Source: Rhizobium sp. CCGE 510 (lineage in GTDB: Bacteria; Pseudomonadota; Alphaproteobacteria; Rhizobiales; Rhizobiaceae). From it: a stretch of DNA of 64,000 nucleotides. The notes beneath the pieces were generated by a model. That model saw nothing but the letters and a program-made list of their open reading frames with translations, was not told where the DNA came from and searched no databases. This document shows positions 35,256 through 43,631 of the stretch, piece after piece (the stretch's first letter is position 1; each line of letters begins with the position of its first letter). The translations under genes were made by a program, and so were the position numbers. The stretch lies in contig NZ_AEYF01000045.1 of the NCBI RefSeq assembly GCF_000292525.1, forward strand, positions 859,844 to 923,843, read 5' to 3'.

Positions 35256-35439
35256 GTTTTCCTCCCATAGAGTTACAGTTTCCGGCCGCCTCCGCAGCCG
35301 GGCAAGACGGCCCGGGCCGTCGCGGCGATCCGCGATTGCCTCGTGCTCTTCCTCTGGAAATTGCCGGAATATGCGCTAGCTGCTGTTGATCGTCGCCAGC
35401 ATCTCAACCTCCCAAGGTCTGGCCTGCCAAAGCTCTGGC

Positions 35440-35467
35440 TTGACATCAAATCAAAGTAACTTAATCT
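35440..35467 (+). promoter_or_regulatory. Putative sigma-70 promoter of the sugar ABC operon
   Basis: TTGACA at 35440-35445 and TAATCT at 35462-35467 are 16 bases apart, about 80 bases before the binding-protein start. The stretch to 35475 is AT-rich with an imperfect TTAAT/ATTAA symmetry, where a ROK regulator could bind. The whole 290-base divergent gap (35256-35545) shows no other gene. Confidence 0.5.
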
Positions 35468-35545
35468 AATTAATGCAGCACGGAAATGAGGAGAGGTCAA
35501 CCGACCGCCAGGCTGTATTCGTTCCAAATGGGGAGGAGACCCATC

Positions 35546-36844
35546 ATGAAGAGCGCCACCGTCAGCGCATTTGCGCTGAGCACAATGTTATTTTCAGCAT
35601 CCGTTTCATATGCCCAGGAACTTGCTACCAAGGACAGGATCGGCCTTGCCGATGCCCCGAAATCCCTTGTCGTCCGTCTGACGAACGACAGTCCGAACAA
35701 TGCGGATCCGGCGATCGCCGAGGGCTATCAGAAGCTCTTCGTCTATTTCATCAAGAAGCATCCCGACTGGAAACTGCAGATGCAGTTCATGTCGTCTGAT
35801 ATCGGCACCGAACAGGCCAAGATGCTGGAGCAGGCCAAGGCCGGCAATGCGCCCGATTGCGCCGCAGTCGACTCCTTCGTGCTTTCGCAGTTCATGGTCA
35901 ATCACGTGCTGGCGGACTTCACGCCTTACTTCTCGAAAGACGAAGTGGCTGACCTCTTCCCCTTCATCCGCAGCGGCATCACCGACAAAGACCAGACGGT
36001 CCGGGCATGGTGGTGGGACACGGACCTTCGGGTGCTCTACCGCAACAAGTCGATCGTCGCGGATGCGCCGCAGACCTGGGACGATCTGAAAAAGGCCGCG
36101 CTCGCCTCCACCAAGGAAGGCATGGAAGGCGTGCTCTTCAACGGCGGGCGCTGGGAAGGGACGACCTTCGACTGGCTCGCAAATTATTGGGCGCTCGGCG
36201 GCAAGCTCGTTGACGACTCGGGCAAGCCGGTATTCGGCGAAGGCGAGAACAAGGAGAAATTCCTCAAAGCACTGAATTACTTCAAGGATCTCGTCGATTC
36301 CGGCGCAGCGCCCAAGCGCGTCAGCACCATCGCCAATTACGACGACATGAATGCTGCGGCCGCAGCGGCGACGACGGCGCTCTTCATCGGCGGCAACTGG
36401 CAATATGCGCAGTTGAAGACCACGCTCGACGAGGACGAGTTCAAGAACTGGACCTTCTCGCCAATCCCTGGTCCCAGTGCCGATCAGCGCTCGACCGGGA
36501 CCGGCGGCTGGACGATCGCCTCCTTCAGCAAGGATAAGGACAAGGTCGAGATGTGCGCCAACCTCGCACGCGAGGTCTATATGGGGCCGGCAAACGCGCT
36601 GCAGCAGCAGCTGCCGACCCGCAAATCGCTGTTCGACAAATATGAGGTGTTCTCCACCGAAGCCAACAAGACCTTCGCCGCGGCTCTGGTCGACGGACAG
36701 GCACGCCCCGGCGTGCCGATCTACCCCGAGATCTCCAACCAGATCCAGATCATGATGGGCGACGTTCTCTCGGGCACCAAAAAGCCGGAGGACGCTTTGA
36801 AGGCCGCCTTCAATGCGGCAATGGAGGCTTACAAGCGTCTGTGA
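35546..36844 (+). CDS. ABC transporter sugar-binding protein (family 1)
   Basis: The 432-residue protein starts with a clear signal peptide (MKSATVSAFALSTMLFSASVSYAQE, cleaved after Ala). It is an extracellular solute-binding protein of the maltose/sugar group, with PDCAAVDSFVLSQFMVN, WWWDTDLRVLYRNKSI and FIGGNWQYAQLK matching the family. ATG 35546 is chosen because GGGGAGGAG lies just upstream; the open frame begins at 35486 without such a site. It would capture an oligosaccharide or polyol in the periplasm for the permeases at 37078 and 38004. Tryptophan-rich stretches suggest a carbohydrate ligand. Confidence 0.92.
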   Translation: MKSATVSAFALSTMLFSASVSYAQELATKDRIGLADAPKSLVVRLTNDSPNNADPAIAEGYQKLFVYFIKKHPDWKLQMQFMSSDIGTEQAKMLEQAKAGNAPDCAAVDSFVLSQFMVNHVLADFTPYFSKDEVADLFPFIRSGITDKDQTVRAWWWDTDLRVLYRNKSIVADAPQTWDDLKKAALASTKEGMEGVLFNGGRWEGTTFDWLANYWALGGKLVDDSGKPVFGEGENKEKFLKALNYFKDLVDSGAAPKRVSTIANYDDMNAAAAAATTALFIGGNWQYAQLKTTLDEDEFKNWTFSPIPGPSADQRSTGTGGWTIASFSKDKDKVEMCANLAREVYMGPANALQQQLPTRKSLFDKYEVFSTEANKTFAAALVDGQARPGVPIYPEISNQIQIMMGDVLSGTKKPEDALKAAFNAAMEAYKRL

Positions 36845-36859
36845 TGCTGTGCGTGGCCA

Positions 36860-36997
36860 GCCCCTCATCCGGCTGCCGCCACCTTCTCCCCGTAAACGGG
36901 GCGAAGGGACAAGCCGCGAGTTCTCCGTCCCTCACCAGCGCCTCGTAAGGCACGTCCCCTCTCCCCGTTTTACGGGGAGAGGGTTAGGGTGAGGGGC
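36860..36997. repeat. Rhizobial REP-like composite palindrome inside the operon
   Basis: Outer arms GCCCCTCA (36860-36867) and TGAGGGGC (36990-36997) enclose two hairpins, CCCCGT/ACGGGG at the left and CTCTCCCCGT/ACGGGGAGAG at the right. It lies between the binding-protein gene and the first permease gene. Such elements often stabilise or attenuate mRNA, which would give more binding protein than permease. Confidence 0.75.
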
Positions 36998-37077
36998 AGC
37001 TATCTCCAACGCCTCAGACAACGGCCGCGCCTGCCCGTAGGCGTCGCCGGCTTTGCCAAGTCAGGACAGAGAAGCCA

Positions 37078-38007
37078 ATGAGCCCTATTGCCATCGAGGC
37101 TGACATCCCGCCTCAAAGCAGATCGTTCATGCGCCGTTTCGCCGGGGCGCCCCTGCCCTGGATCATGCCGGTGATCATCGTCATCGGCATTTTCTATCTT
37201 TATCCGGTCATCGACGTTTTCAGGCTGTCATTTACCAATGCGACGCTGATCGGCGACAATCAGGACTATACGCTGGGCTCGATCGTCAATGCCTTGAGCT
37301 CGCCGCAGCTGCCCGACATTTTATGGGCGACGCTGATTTTCGTCGGCGGCAGCGTCATCGGCCAGCAAATTCTGGGTATTGCCGTTGCCGTCGTGGTTAT
37401 CCGCGGCGAAAAACGCGGCCTGTTCGGCACCACGATCCTGAGAACGACGGCGCTGATCGCCTGGGTCGTCCCCGGCATTGCCGGCGGCATCATCTGGCAG
37501 ATGCTGTTTTCCGAAGCGCCGTACGGCGCGCTGAACAGCATCCTGCGGCTGATGCACATGCCGACCGTCGCCTGGCTTTCCGATCCCGCAATTGCCCCAT
37601 GGTCGACGCTGATCTCCAACATATGGCGTGGCACGGCCTTTTCGATGGTCGTCATGTATGCGGCGCTGAAGGCGATCGATCCCTCGCTCTACGAAGCAGC
37701 CGAGGTCGATGGCGCAACCGCATCGCAGCAGTTCTTCTTCATTACCCTTCCGCAGCTGCGCGCGGCGATCCTCGTCAATATGATCCTCATCACGATCCAG
37801 ACGGTGAATACCTTCGATGCGATCATCACGCTGACCGGCGGCGGTCCGGGGCGCGCGACCGAGGTCATCTCGCTCTACGTTTTCAATATCGTCTTCAGAA
37901 ACTACGATCTGTCAGGCGGCAGCGTGCTCTCCGTGCTGATGCTGATCATCAGCCTCGGGCTTGCCTTCGTCTACGCGTCATTCCTGCCGAAGGAGGAGGA
38001 GCAATGA
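37078..38007 (+). CDS. ABC sugar transporter permease (MalF/UgpA type)
   Basis: The 309-residue membrane protein has six predicted helices, the first at about 24-45 (LPWIMPVIIVIGIFYLYPV). The cytoplasmic EAA loop EAAEVDGATASQQFFFITLP contacts the ATPase, and DAIITLTGGGPGRATE is typical of MalF-type permeases. It should form the inner-membrane pore with the protein encoded at 38004. Their genes overlap as ATGA at 38004-38007. The start at 37078 follows the weak ribosome site AGAGAAGCC. Confidence 0.92.
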   Translation: MSPIAIEADIPPQSRSFMRRFAGAPLPWIMPVIIVIGIFYLYPVIDVFRLSFTNATLIGDNQDYTLGSIVNALSSPQLPDILWATLIFVGGSVIGQQILGIAVAVVVIRGEKRGLFGTTILRTTALIAWVVPGIAGGIIWQMLFSEAPYGALNSILRLMHMPTVAWLSDPAIAPWSTLISNIWRGTAFSMVVMYAALKAIDPSLYEAAEVDGATASQQFFFITLPQLRAAILVNMILITIQTVNTFDAIITLTGGGPGRATEVISLYVFNIVFRNYDLSGGSVLSVLMLIISLGLAFVYASFLPKEEEQ

Positions 38008-38846
38008 GCGGACGGACCGGAACGCGGCTCGGCGATGCCTTCAGCTATCTCTTCATGCTGGTGATGTTCATCTTCTTCGCCGGCCCCCTCACCTATCTCC
38101 TGTCGATGGCGATGCGTGACAAGCGCGAGATCTATCGCGGCGCGGCGCGCTATATTCCTCAGAACCCCACCATCGACAATTTCATCACCGTTTTGAACAA
38201 CAGCTATTTTCCGGTCTATCTCTGGAACGGTCTCAAGCTTGCGGCCTTGAGCGGCTTCGGCGTGCTGATCGTAGCACTGCCCGCGGCATACGCCTTTTCC
38301 CGCTTTCAATTCCGCGGCAAAGGCCTGTCGATGATGGGTCTGCTGCTTTTCCAGATGATTTCGCCGCTTGTCATCATGGTGCCGCTCTACCGCTACATGA
38401 ACCGTCTCGGAATGCTGGACACCCATTTTGCCGTCGTCATGGTCTATATCGCGCTCGGCGTTCCGCTGGCGACCTGGCTCTTGAAAAGCACGGTCGACGG
38501 CATTCCGCGCAGCCTTGACGAAGCCGCGATGATCGACGGCTGCAACAGGTTTTCGGTGTTCTGGCGTATTGTTCTGCCCTTGTCGGCGCCGGGCATCGCC
38601 TCGGTCTTCATCATCACGGTGATTGCCGGCTGGTCGCAATTCCTGGTGCCTTTCCTGTTGCTCACCAAAAATGACCTGATGCCGATCGGCGTCGGAATCT
38701 TTAACTTCCGTGGCATGCAGACCGACTCGTCCATCCAGCTTCTCGCCGCCGCCTGCCTGATCTCGGTCGTTCCGGCGATCGTGGCCTTCCTGTCGCTCCA
38801 GAGGCTGATCCTCGGCGCGATGACCAGCGGCGCGGTGAAGGGATGA
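38004..38846 (+). CDS. ABC sugar transporter permease (MalG/UgpE type)
   Basis: This 280-residue permease has six predicted helices (first FSYLFMLVMFIFFAGPLTYLL) and the EAA loop DEAAMIDGCNRFSVFWRIVLP. The ATG at 38004 overlaps the previous stop; the longer open frame to 37323 only shadows the upstream permease. It pairs with the MalF-type subunit and the ATPase at 41050. GGAGGAGGAGCA directly before the start gives a strong ribosome site. Confidence 0.92.
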   Translation: MSGRTGTRLGDAFSYLFMLVMFIFFAGPLTYLLSMAMRDKREIYRGAARYIPQNPTIDNFITVLNNSYFPVYLWNGLKLAALSGFGVLIVALPAAYAFSRFQFRGKGLSMMGLLLFQMISPLVIMVPLYRYMNRLGMLDTHFAVVMVYIALGVPLATWLLKSTVDGIPRSLDEAAMIDGCNRFSVFWRIVLPLSAPGIASVFIITVIAGWSQFLVPFLLLTKNDLMPIGVGIFNFRGMQTDSSIQLLAAACLISVVPAIVAFLSLQRLILGAMTSGAVKG

Positions 38847-38862
38847 GGGTCGGTCAATCTCC

Positions 38863-40125
38863 ATGCGTGAGGAAGGATTCGACCCCATGAACCAGACGCT
38901 CGGCGCAAGGCCGTCGCCAGATCTGACCGGCGCCAATGTCGAAGATGCAGGCGAGCACAATAGGGCCGTCGTCCTGCGCTGCATCCATCGCCAGGCACCG
39001 ATCTCACGCGCCGAAATCGCTCGGCAGACGGGTTTTACCAAACCGGCGATCGCCCGGATCGTCGATCGCCTGCTGGATGAGGGGCTGATCATGGAAGCCC
39101 GCCGGCGGCATGGGTTGAGAGGGCAGCCGGCGATCGAGCTCGAGATCAATCCGGATGCCTGTTTTGCGATCGGCATCAATATCGATCGCGATCATCTGAC
39201 CGTCCTGGCCGTCGATGCCGTCGGCAATGTTCGTGCCCGCGTGCATCATGAAAAGCGCTTCATCCTGCCGGCGGAATTCCTGCAGCTGACATCAGATGCG
39301 ATTTCGCATTTCCAGCGCAGCCGGCTGATCGACGACGCGCGCCTGGCCGGCATCGGTCTGGCGATGCCGGATTGGCTTGGGGAGATTTCGCTCCTCGGCA
39401 AACCCAAGACCTATCAGGAATGGACGGCATTCGACGTGCGCGCGGCACTGGAGAACCTGACACAGCATCCTGTCTTCATCGAAAATGAAGCCAATGCCGC
39501 AGCACTTGCCGAGCTCGATTATGGACTGGGTGCCGAAAGCAGCAGCTTCTTCTACATCGCCATCAATGCCTGCCCCGGCGGAGGTCTCGTGCTTGACGGC
39601 AACGGTCATCGCGGCGCCATGGGCCTCAGCGGCGAGATTGGCTGGCTTCCAATTGCCGATGGCAGGGACGAGAAGAGCCATAAGGTCCAGCTCCTCGGCG
39701 AGATATTCTCGCTGTTTTCGCTTTACGATTTTCTTGCGCGGCATGATGTCGAGGTGAGTGTTCCACACGACCTCCTGACCCTGGACGCGCATGGCAGGCG
39801 CCTGGTTTCGCAGTGGCTGAAGGAAATGAGCGCGCATCTGGCCGTTGCCGTCAAGCATATCGGCATGATCGTCGATCCCGACGCCGTCCTCGTCGGCGGC
39901 AGGCTGCCGATCCGCATCGTCGACGAGTTGCTGCGTTATGTGCACGAGCATCTCGACCCTGAGGATAGGAACCTGCCCTCGCTTCATCGCGCGTCGCTCG
40001 GCGAGGATGCTTCGGCGATGGGGGCGGCGGCCATGCCGATGGCGGCGGCGCTGATGCTCGCATCGGCTGACGCCGCTCAACGTACCCGGTCGCCGCTCAA
40101 AAACATGGATCGCCTGAACAGCTGA
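38863..40125 (+). CDS. ROK-family transcriptional regulator
   Basis: The 420-residue protein has a winged helix (about 33-90: VLRCIHRQAPISRAEIARQTG, KPAIARIVDRLLDEGL) and a ROK domain with FIENEANAAALAELDYG and GHRGAMGLSGEIGWLP. The catalytic-type Asn-Glu-Ala is kept, but the Cys-rich zinc motif that normally follows is missing. It is inside the transporter operon, 16 bases after the second permease. ATG 38887, which has AGGAAGGA upstream, is an equally likely start. It probably responds to the imported sugar; it shares little with the ROK protein at 33100 outside the family motifs. Confidence 0.87.
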   Translation: MREEGFDPMNQTLGARPSPDLTGANVEDAGEHNRAVVLRCIHRQAPISRAEIARQTGFTKPAIARIVDRLLDEGLIMEARRRHGLRGQPAIELEINPDACFAIGINIDRDHLTVLAVDAVGNVRARVHHEKRFILPAEFLQLTSDAISHFQRSRLIDDARLAGIGLAMPDWLGEISLLGKPKTYQEWTAFDVRAALENLTQHPVFIENEANAAALAELDYGLGAESSSFFYIAINACPGGGLVLDGNGHRGAMGLSGEIGWLPIADGRDEKSHKVQLLGEIFSLFSLYDFLARHDVEVSVPHDLLTLDAHGRRLVSQWLKEMSAHLAVAVKHIGMIVDPDAVLVGGRLPIRIVDELLRYVHEHLDPEDRNLPSLHRASLGEDASAMGAAAMPMAAALMLASADAAQRTRSPLKNMDRLNS

Positions 40126-40172
40126 AACGGCCGGCACGGACCCAGTGATTTTGGTAGGGATGGGAGGATTTG

Positions 40173-41027
40173 ATGAAGATCGGCTTTTATACCTCGACAT
40201 TCAATGATCGCCCATTCGAGGAGGTGGTGGATTTCGCCGCATCGGCGGGGTTCGACGCCATCGAAATTGATGTCGGCGGCCATATCAAAACGCCGGATCA
40301 GGTGCCGAACGCCGTCGCCCTCGCCCGCAGCCGCGGCCTGTTCGTCTCTTCGATCACCTATTTCGGCAATCAGCTCGACGCCGACCGCGACAAGCGCCGG
40401 GAGCTTCGGGCGAAAACCGCCGATTTTGCCAAGGCAATCGGTGAGGCCGACGTCCCGATCTTCGTGATTTTCCCCGGCCGCGACGACAGCGCCGGCGAAG
40501 ACGCCAATTATGACGACTTCGCCGAATTCGCAATCAAGCTGATCGCCGAGGCGCAATCCTCCGGCCTGATCTTCGCGATCGAAAACTGGCCGGGTCCTAG
40601 GGATAATTTCATCGGTACGACGCCGAGAGGATGGCAGGAGCTTTTTCGGCGGATCCCGGATCCTCGCTTCGGCTTGGAATTCGACCCCTCGCACCTCATC
40701 CGCATCGGCGTCGATCCCTATCAGGCGATGGAAGCGGTGAAGGATCGCATCGCCATCCTGCATGCCAAGGACACGGCAGTCGATACAGAGGTCCTGCAGG
40801 CCGTCGGCTATCACGGCAAGGGCTGGTGGCAATACAAGCTGCCGGGGCAAGGCCTCATCGACTGGCCGCGGTTGCTGCGCCAGGCGCGTGGGGCCGGCTT
40901 TGACGGCACGCTGTCGATCGAGCACGAGGACGCCGCCTATGGCTGGCCTGGCAAGGATCTGTCGGCGCGTAAGGAGGGCGAGCGTCTCGGCCTCGATTAT
41001 CTCAAAAATGTCTTGAGCAGGCTTTGA
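40173..41027 (+). CDS. Sugar phosphate isomerase/epimerase (AP-endonuclease-2/xylose-isomerase-like TIM barrel)
   Basis: This 284-residue TIM-barrel protein begins MKIGFYTSTFNDRPFEEVVDFA and has the metal-site strand order of the family: FAIENWPG (Glu), LEFDPSHLI (Asp, His), ILHAKDTA (His) and LSIEHEDA (Glu). Members isomerise or dehydrate ketoses, inosose or rare sugars with a divalent metal. It is co-transcribed with the transporter and, with the Gfo/Idh/MocA protein, probably forms the first breakdown steps. The ATG at 40173 follows GGGAGGATTTG. Confidence 0.87.
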   Translation: MKIGFYTSTFNDRPFEEVVDFAASAGFDAIEIDVGGHIKTPDQVPNAVALARSRGLFVSSITYFGNQLDADRDKRRELRAKTADFAKAIGEADVPIFVIFPGRDDSAGEDANYDDFAEFAIKLIAEAQSSGLIFAIENWPGPRDNFIGTTPRGWQELFRRIPDPRFGLEFDPSHLIRIGVDPYQAMEAVKDRIAILHAKDTAVDTEVLQAVGYHGKGWWQYKLPGQGLIDWPRLLRQARGAGFDGTLSIEHEDAAYGWPGKDLSARKEGERLGLDYLKNVLSRL

Positions 41028-41049
41028 TAGCGATTTCAGGAGGACTGCA

Positions 41050-42111
41050 ATGGCCCATGTTTCGGTCAACAATGCGCGCAAGGATTACGGCGCTTTCAAA
41101 GCCATCAAAGGCGTATCGGTCGACATCGGCGACGGCGAGTTCGTCGTTCTGGTCGGCCCCTCGGGCTGCGGGAAGTCGACGTTGCTCAGGATGATCGCCG
41201 GCCTGGAGGGCATCACCTCAGGGCAGATCCAGATCGGCAGGCATATCGTCAACGAGCTTGCGCCCAAGGATCGGGACATCGCCATGGTGTTCCAGAATTA
41301 CGCGCTCTACCCGCACATGACCGTTGCCAAGAATATGGGTTTTTCGTTGCGGCTGAAACGAATGCCGAAGACGGAAATCGATCAGCGGGTCGGCAACGCC
41401 GCCAAGATCCTCGGCCTGGAAAGTCTGCTGGAGAGATATCCGAAACAGCTGTCGGGCGGCCAGAGGCAGCGCGTCGCCATGGGTCGGGCGATCGTGCGTG
41501 ACCCGGCCGTCTTCCTCTTCGATGAGCCGTTGTCGAACCTCGACGCCAAGCTCAGGGTGCAGATGCGCTCCGAGATCAAGGAACTGCATCAACGGCTGCA
41601 GACGACCACCATCTACGTCACCCACGACCAGATCGAAGCCATGACCATGGCCGACAAGATCGTGGTGATGAAGGACGGGGTGATCGAACAGTCGGGCTCG
41701 CCGCTGGAATTGTACGACCGCCCCAACAACCTTTTCGTTGCCGGCTTTATCGGTTCGCCCGCGATGAATTTCATCGGCGGCAACATGACCGAGGACGGGT
41801 TCCAAACTGCCGACGGGCTGCTGCTTCCAAGCGAGCGCCGCCCGAGCGATGCCGTGACCTATGGCATTCGTCCCGAGCATATTCTCCTGGATCCCAGCGG
41901 CATCGAGGCGACGACCGTCGTCGTCGAGCCCACGGGTTCGGAAACACTGGTGATCGTCCGGTTGGGAACCCAGACACTCACCTGCGTCTTCCGGGAGCGG
42001 ATCAGGGCGGCTCCCGGCGAAGTGCTGAGGATTGCTCCGATCCATGATGCCGTTCACCTGTTTGCCGCCGATGAGCAGCGGATCACGTCAGGGGAAACCC
42101 CTGTGAATTAA
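41050..42111 (+). CDS. ABC sugar transporter ATPase (UgpC/MsmX/MalK type)
   Basis: The 353-residue ATPase has Walker A GPSGCGKST (36-44), a Q-loop in FQNYALYPHM, the signature LSGGQRQRVAMGRA (134 onward), Walker B VFLFDEPLSNLDAKL and the switch His in YVTHDQIEAM. A C-terminal TOBE domain (YGIRPEHILLDP) is typical of carbohydrate importers. The start follows AGGAGGACTGCA. It is the last gene of the operon, and a GC-rich terminator hairpin lies behind it. Confidence 0.94.
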   Translation: MAHVSVNNARKDYGAFKAIKGVSVDIGDGEFVVLVGPSGCGKSTLLRMIAGLEGITSGQIQIGRHIVNELAPKDRDIAMVFQNYALYPHMTVAKNMGFSLRLKRMPKTEIDQRVGNAAKILGLESLLERYPKQLSGGQRQRVAMGRAIVRDPAVFLFDEPLSNLDAKLRVQMRSEIKELHQRLQTTTIYVTHDQIEAMTMADKIVVMKDGVIEQSGSPLELYDRPNNLFVAGFIGSPAMNFIGGNMTEDGFQTADGLLLPSERRPSDAVTYGIRPEHILLDPSGIEATTVVVEPTGSETLVIVRLGTQTLTCVFRERIRAAPGEVLRIAPIHDAVHLFAADEQRITSGETPVN

Positions 42112-42146
42112 GCCGGCCGATGCCCCCTCCCCTTCGGCCGGGTGGC

Positions 42147-42188
42147 GGCCGGGGGCGCGCTTTCCGTGCCCCCGGCCCCGAAGTTTTC
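42147..42188 (+). terminator. Terminator of the sugar transporter operon
   Basis: GGCCGGGGGC (42147-42156) pairs exactly with GCCCCCGGCC (42168-42177); AAGTTTTC follows. It lies 36 bases behind the ATPase stop and separates the operon from repABC. Confidence 0.7.
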
Positions 42189-42241
42189 AGTCCCTCCCGA
42201 CATTCATGCTGCATCGGCCAAGTACCTGGACGAGCACCGAA

Positions 42242-42339
42242 AAGGTTAATATGCGTTAACCTTAAAATTCTTGGCCGGCATCGGAGAATCGCGGATAATA
42301 ACGATTAGAAGGGCTTTTGAGCCCGAAAATCGTTATCCG
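42242..42339 (+). promoter_or_regulatory. repA leader with palindromic elements
   Basis: AAGGTTAA (42242-42249) and its exact inverse TTAACCTT (42256-42263) form a 22-base operator-like site. CGGATAATAACGATT (42292-42306) pairs, with a 3-base bulge, with AATCGTTATCCG (42328-42339) around an inner GGGCT/AGCCC hairpin that ends 14 bases before the repA ATG. RepA-type proteins of this family repress their own promoter, so these are likely operator and leader structures; binding is inferred. Confidence 0.5.
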
Positions 42340-42353
42340 AAAGATTGCTGCCG

Positions 42354-43562
42354 ATGAACGCTAATTTGACCGCCTTGAACAAGGCGCCGTTGCAATTCGA
42401 GGATCAGATTCTCGAACAGGGCGACGTGATTTCAAAGAAGCTGCATCTGCTCAGCGTGCAGCGCTTTCCGCCCAATGCGCAGAAGACGCTGCGCCGCTTC
42501 TCCCTGGCGGAGGTGGCGAATTATGTCGGCGCCTCGCAAAGCACGTTGAAGAAACTGCATCTCGAAGGCAAAGGCCCCTGCCCGCAGACGTCGCCTTCCG
42601 GGCGCCGTTCTTACACAGCCGAGCAGATGCTGGAACTGAGGCGATATCTCGATGTCCATGGCCGCTCCGAAAGCCGGATGTATGTTCCCCATCGCCGCGG
42701 TAAAGAGAAGCTGCAGGTGTTGGCCGTCGTCAATTTCAAGGGTGGCTCCGGCAAGACGACGACATCAGCCCATCTTGCCCAGCATCTTGCGCTGACCGGC
42801 CACCGCGTGCTTGCCGTCGATCTCGATCCGCAGGCATCGCTGTCCTCCCTGCACGGTTTTCAGCCGGAGTTCGACCAGGCCTCATCCATTTACGAAGCGA
42901 TCCGCTACGACGGCGAGAGGAAGCCGCTCGCAGACATCATCCACAGGACGAATTTTCCCGGCCTCGATATCGTGCCGGCCAATCTCGATCTGCAGGAATA
43001 CGAATACGACACGCCGCTCGCCATGGCCGACAAATCGACCAATGAGGGCAAGACGTTTTTCACCCGCATCTCGCGCGCCCTTGCCGAAGTCGACGATCGC
43101 TACGATGTCGTCGTCATCGATTGCCCACCACAGCTCGGTTACCTCACCTTGACGGCGCTGACGGCGGCAACAAGCGTGCTGATCACCATCCATCCGCAGA
43201 TGCTCGACGTCATGTCGATGGGCCAGTTCCTGCTGATGCTCGGCGGCATCCTGAAGCCGATCCGCGCCGCCGGCGCCGAAGTGAACCTCTCCTGGTATCG
43301 CTATCTGATCACCCGCTACGAGCCGACCGACGTGCCGCAGGCGCAGATGGTCGGCTTCATGTCGACGATGTTCCACGAGTTCATGCTCCGGAACCAGATG
43401 GTCAAGTCGACGGCGATCTCGGATGCCGGGATCACCAAGCAGACGCTCTACGAGGTGGAGCGTTCGTCGATGAACCGGGGAACCTACGATCGGGCGCTGG
43501 AGGCGATGGGTTCGGTCAACGCAGAGATTGCCGATCTCATTCACCAGGCATGGGGGCGATGA
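42354..43562 (+). CDS. repA: Plasmid partitioning protein RepA (ParA family)
   Basis: The 402-residue protein has an N-terminal helix-turn-helix (about 40-100: FSLAEVANYVGASQSTLKKL) and a ParA ATPase domain. Deviant Walker A NFKGGSGKTTTSAHL is at about 126, with AVDLDPQASLSSL (A') and VVVIDCPPQLGYLTL (Walker B). In repABC replicons RepA partitions plasmid copies with RepB and represses the operon. ATG 42354 is preferred to TTG 42345. No clear ribosome site is seen, but the leader hairpin directly upstream may hold one. repB follows after 69 bases. Confidence 0.97.
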   Translation: MNANLTALNKAPLQFEDQILEQGDVISKKLHLLSVQRFPPNAQKTLRRFSLAEVANYVGASQSTLKKLHLEGKGPCPQTSPSGRRSYTAEQMLELRRYLDVHGRSESRMYVPHRRGKEKLQVLAVVNFKGGSGKTTTSAHLAQHLALTGHRVLAVDLDPQASLSSLHGFQPEFDQASSIYEAIRYDGERKPLADIIHRTNFPGLDIVPANLDLQEYEYDTPLAMADKSTNEGKTFFTRISRALAEVDDRYDVVVIDCPPQLGYLTLTALTAATSVLITIHPQMLDVMSMGQFLLMLGGILKPIRAAGAEVNLSWYRYLITRYEPTDVPQAQMVGFMSTMFHEFMLRNQMVKSTAISDAGITKQTLYEVERSSMNRGTYDRALEAMGSVNAEIADLIHQAWGR

Positions 43563-43563
43563 A

Positions 43564-43579
43564 CTTGTCGGCTGACAAA
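43564..43579. other. parS: parS-like centromere site
   Basis: The 16-base CTTGTCGGCTGACAAA fits the repABC parS consensus (GTT-NN-C-N-GC-N-G-NN-AAC, from memory) at every fixed inner position and differs only at the two outer bases. It lies directly after the repA stop, between repA and repB, one of the known places for parS. Only this copy was noticed. Confidence 0.6.
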
Positions 43580-43631
43580 TTCACCGTTTCCTTGAACCGA
43601 ATCAATTGATTGACCGCAATCGGAGGACGTG

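Noticed and set aside
37323..38003. Extended N-terminal frame ahead of the second permease gene
   Set aside because: It overlaps the first permease gene out of frame and its translation is Arg/Asp/His-rich without motifs; the real start is the ATG at 38004.
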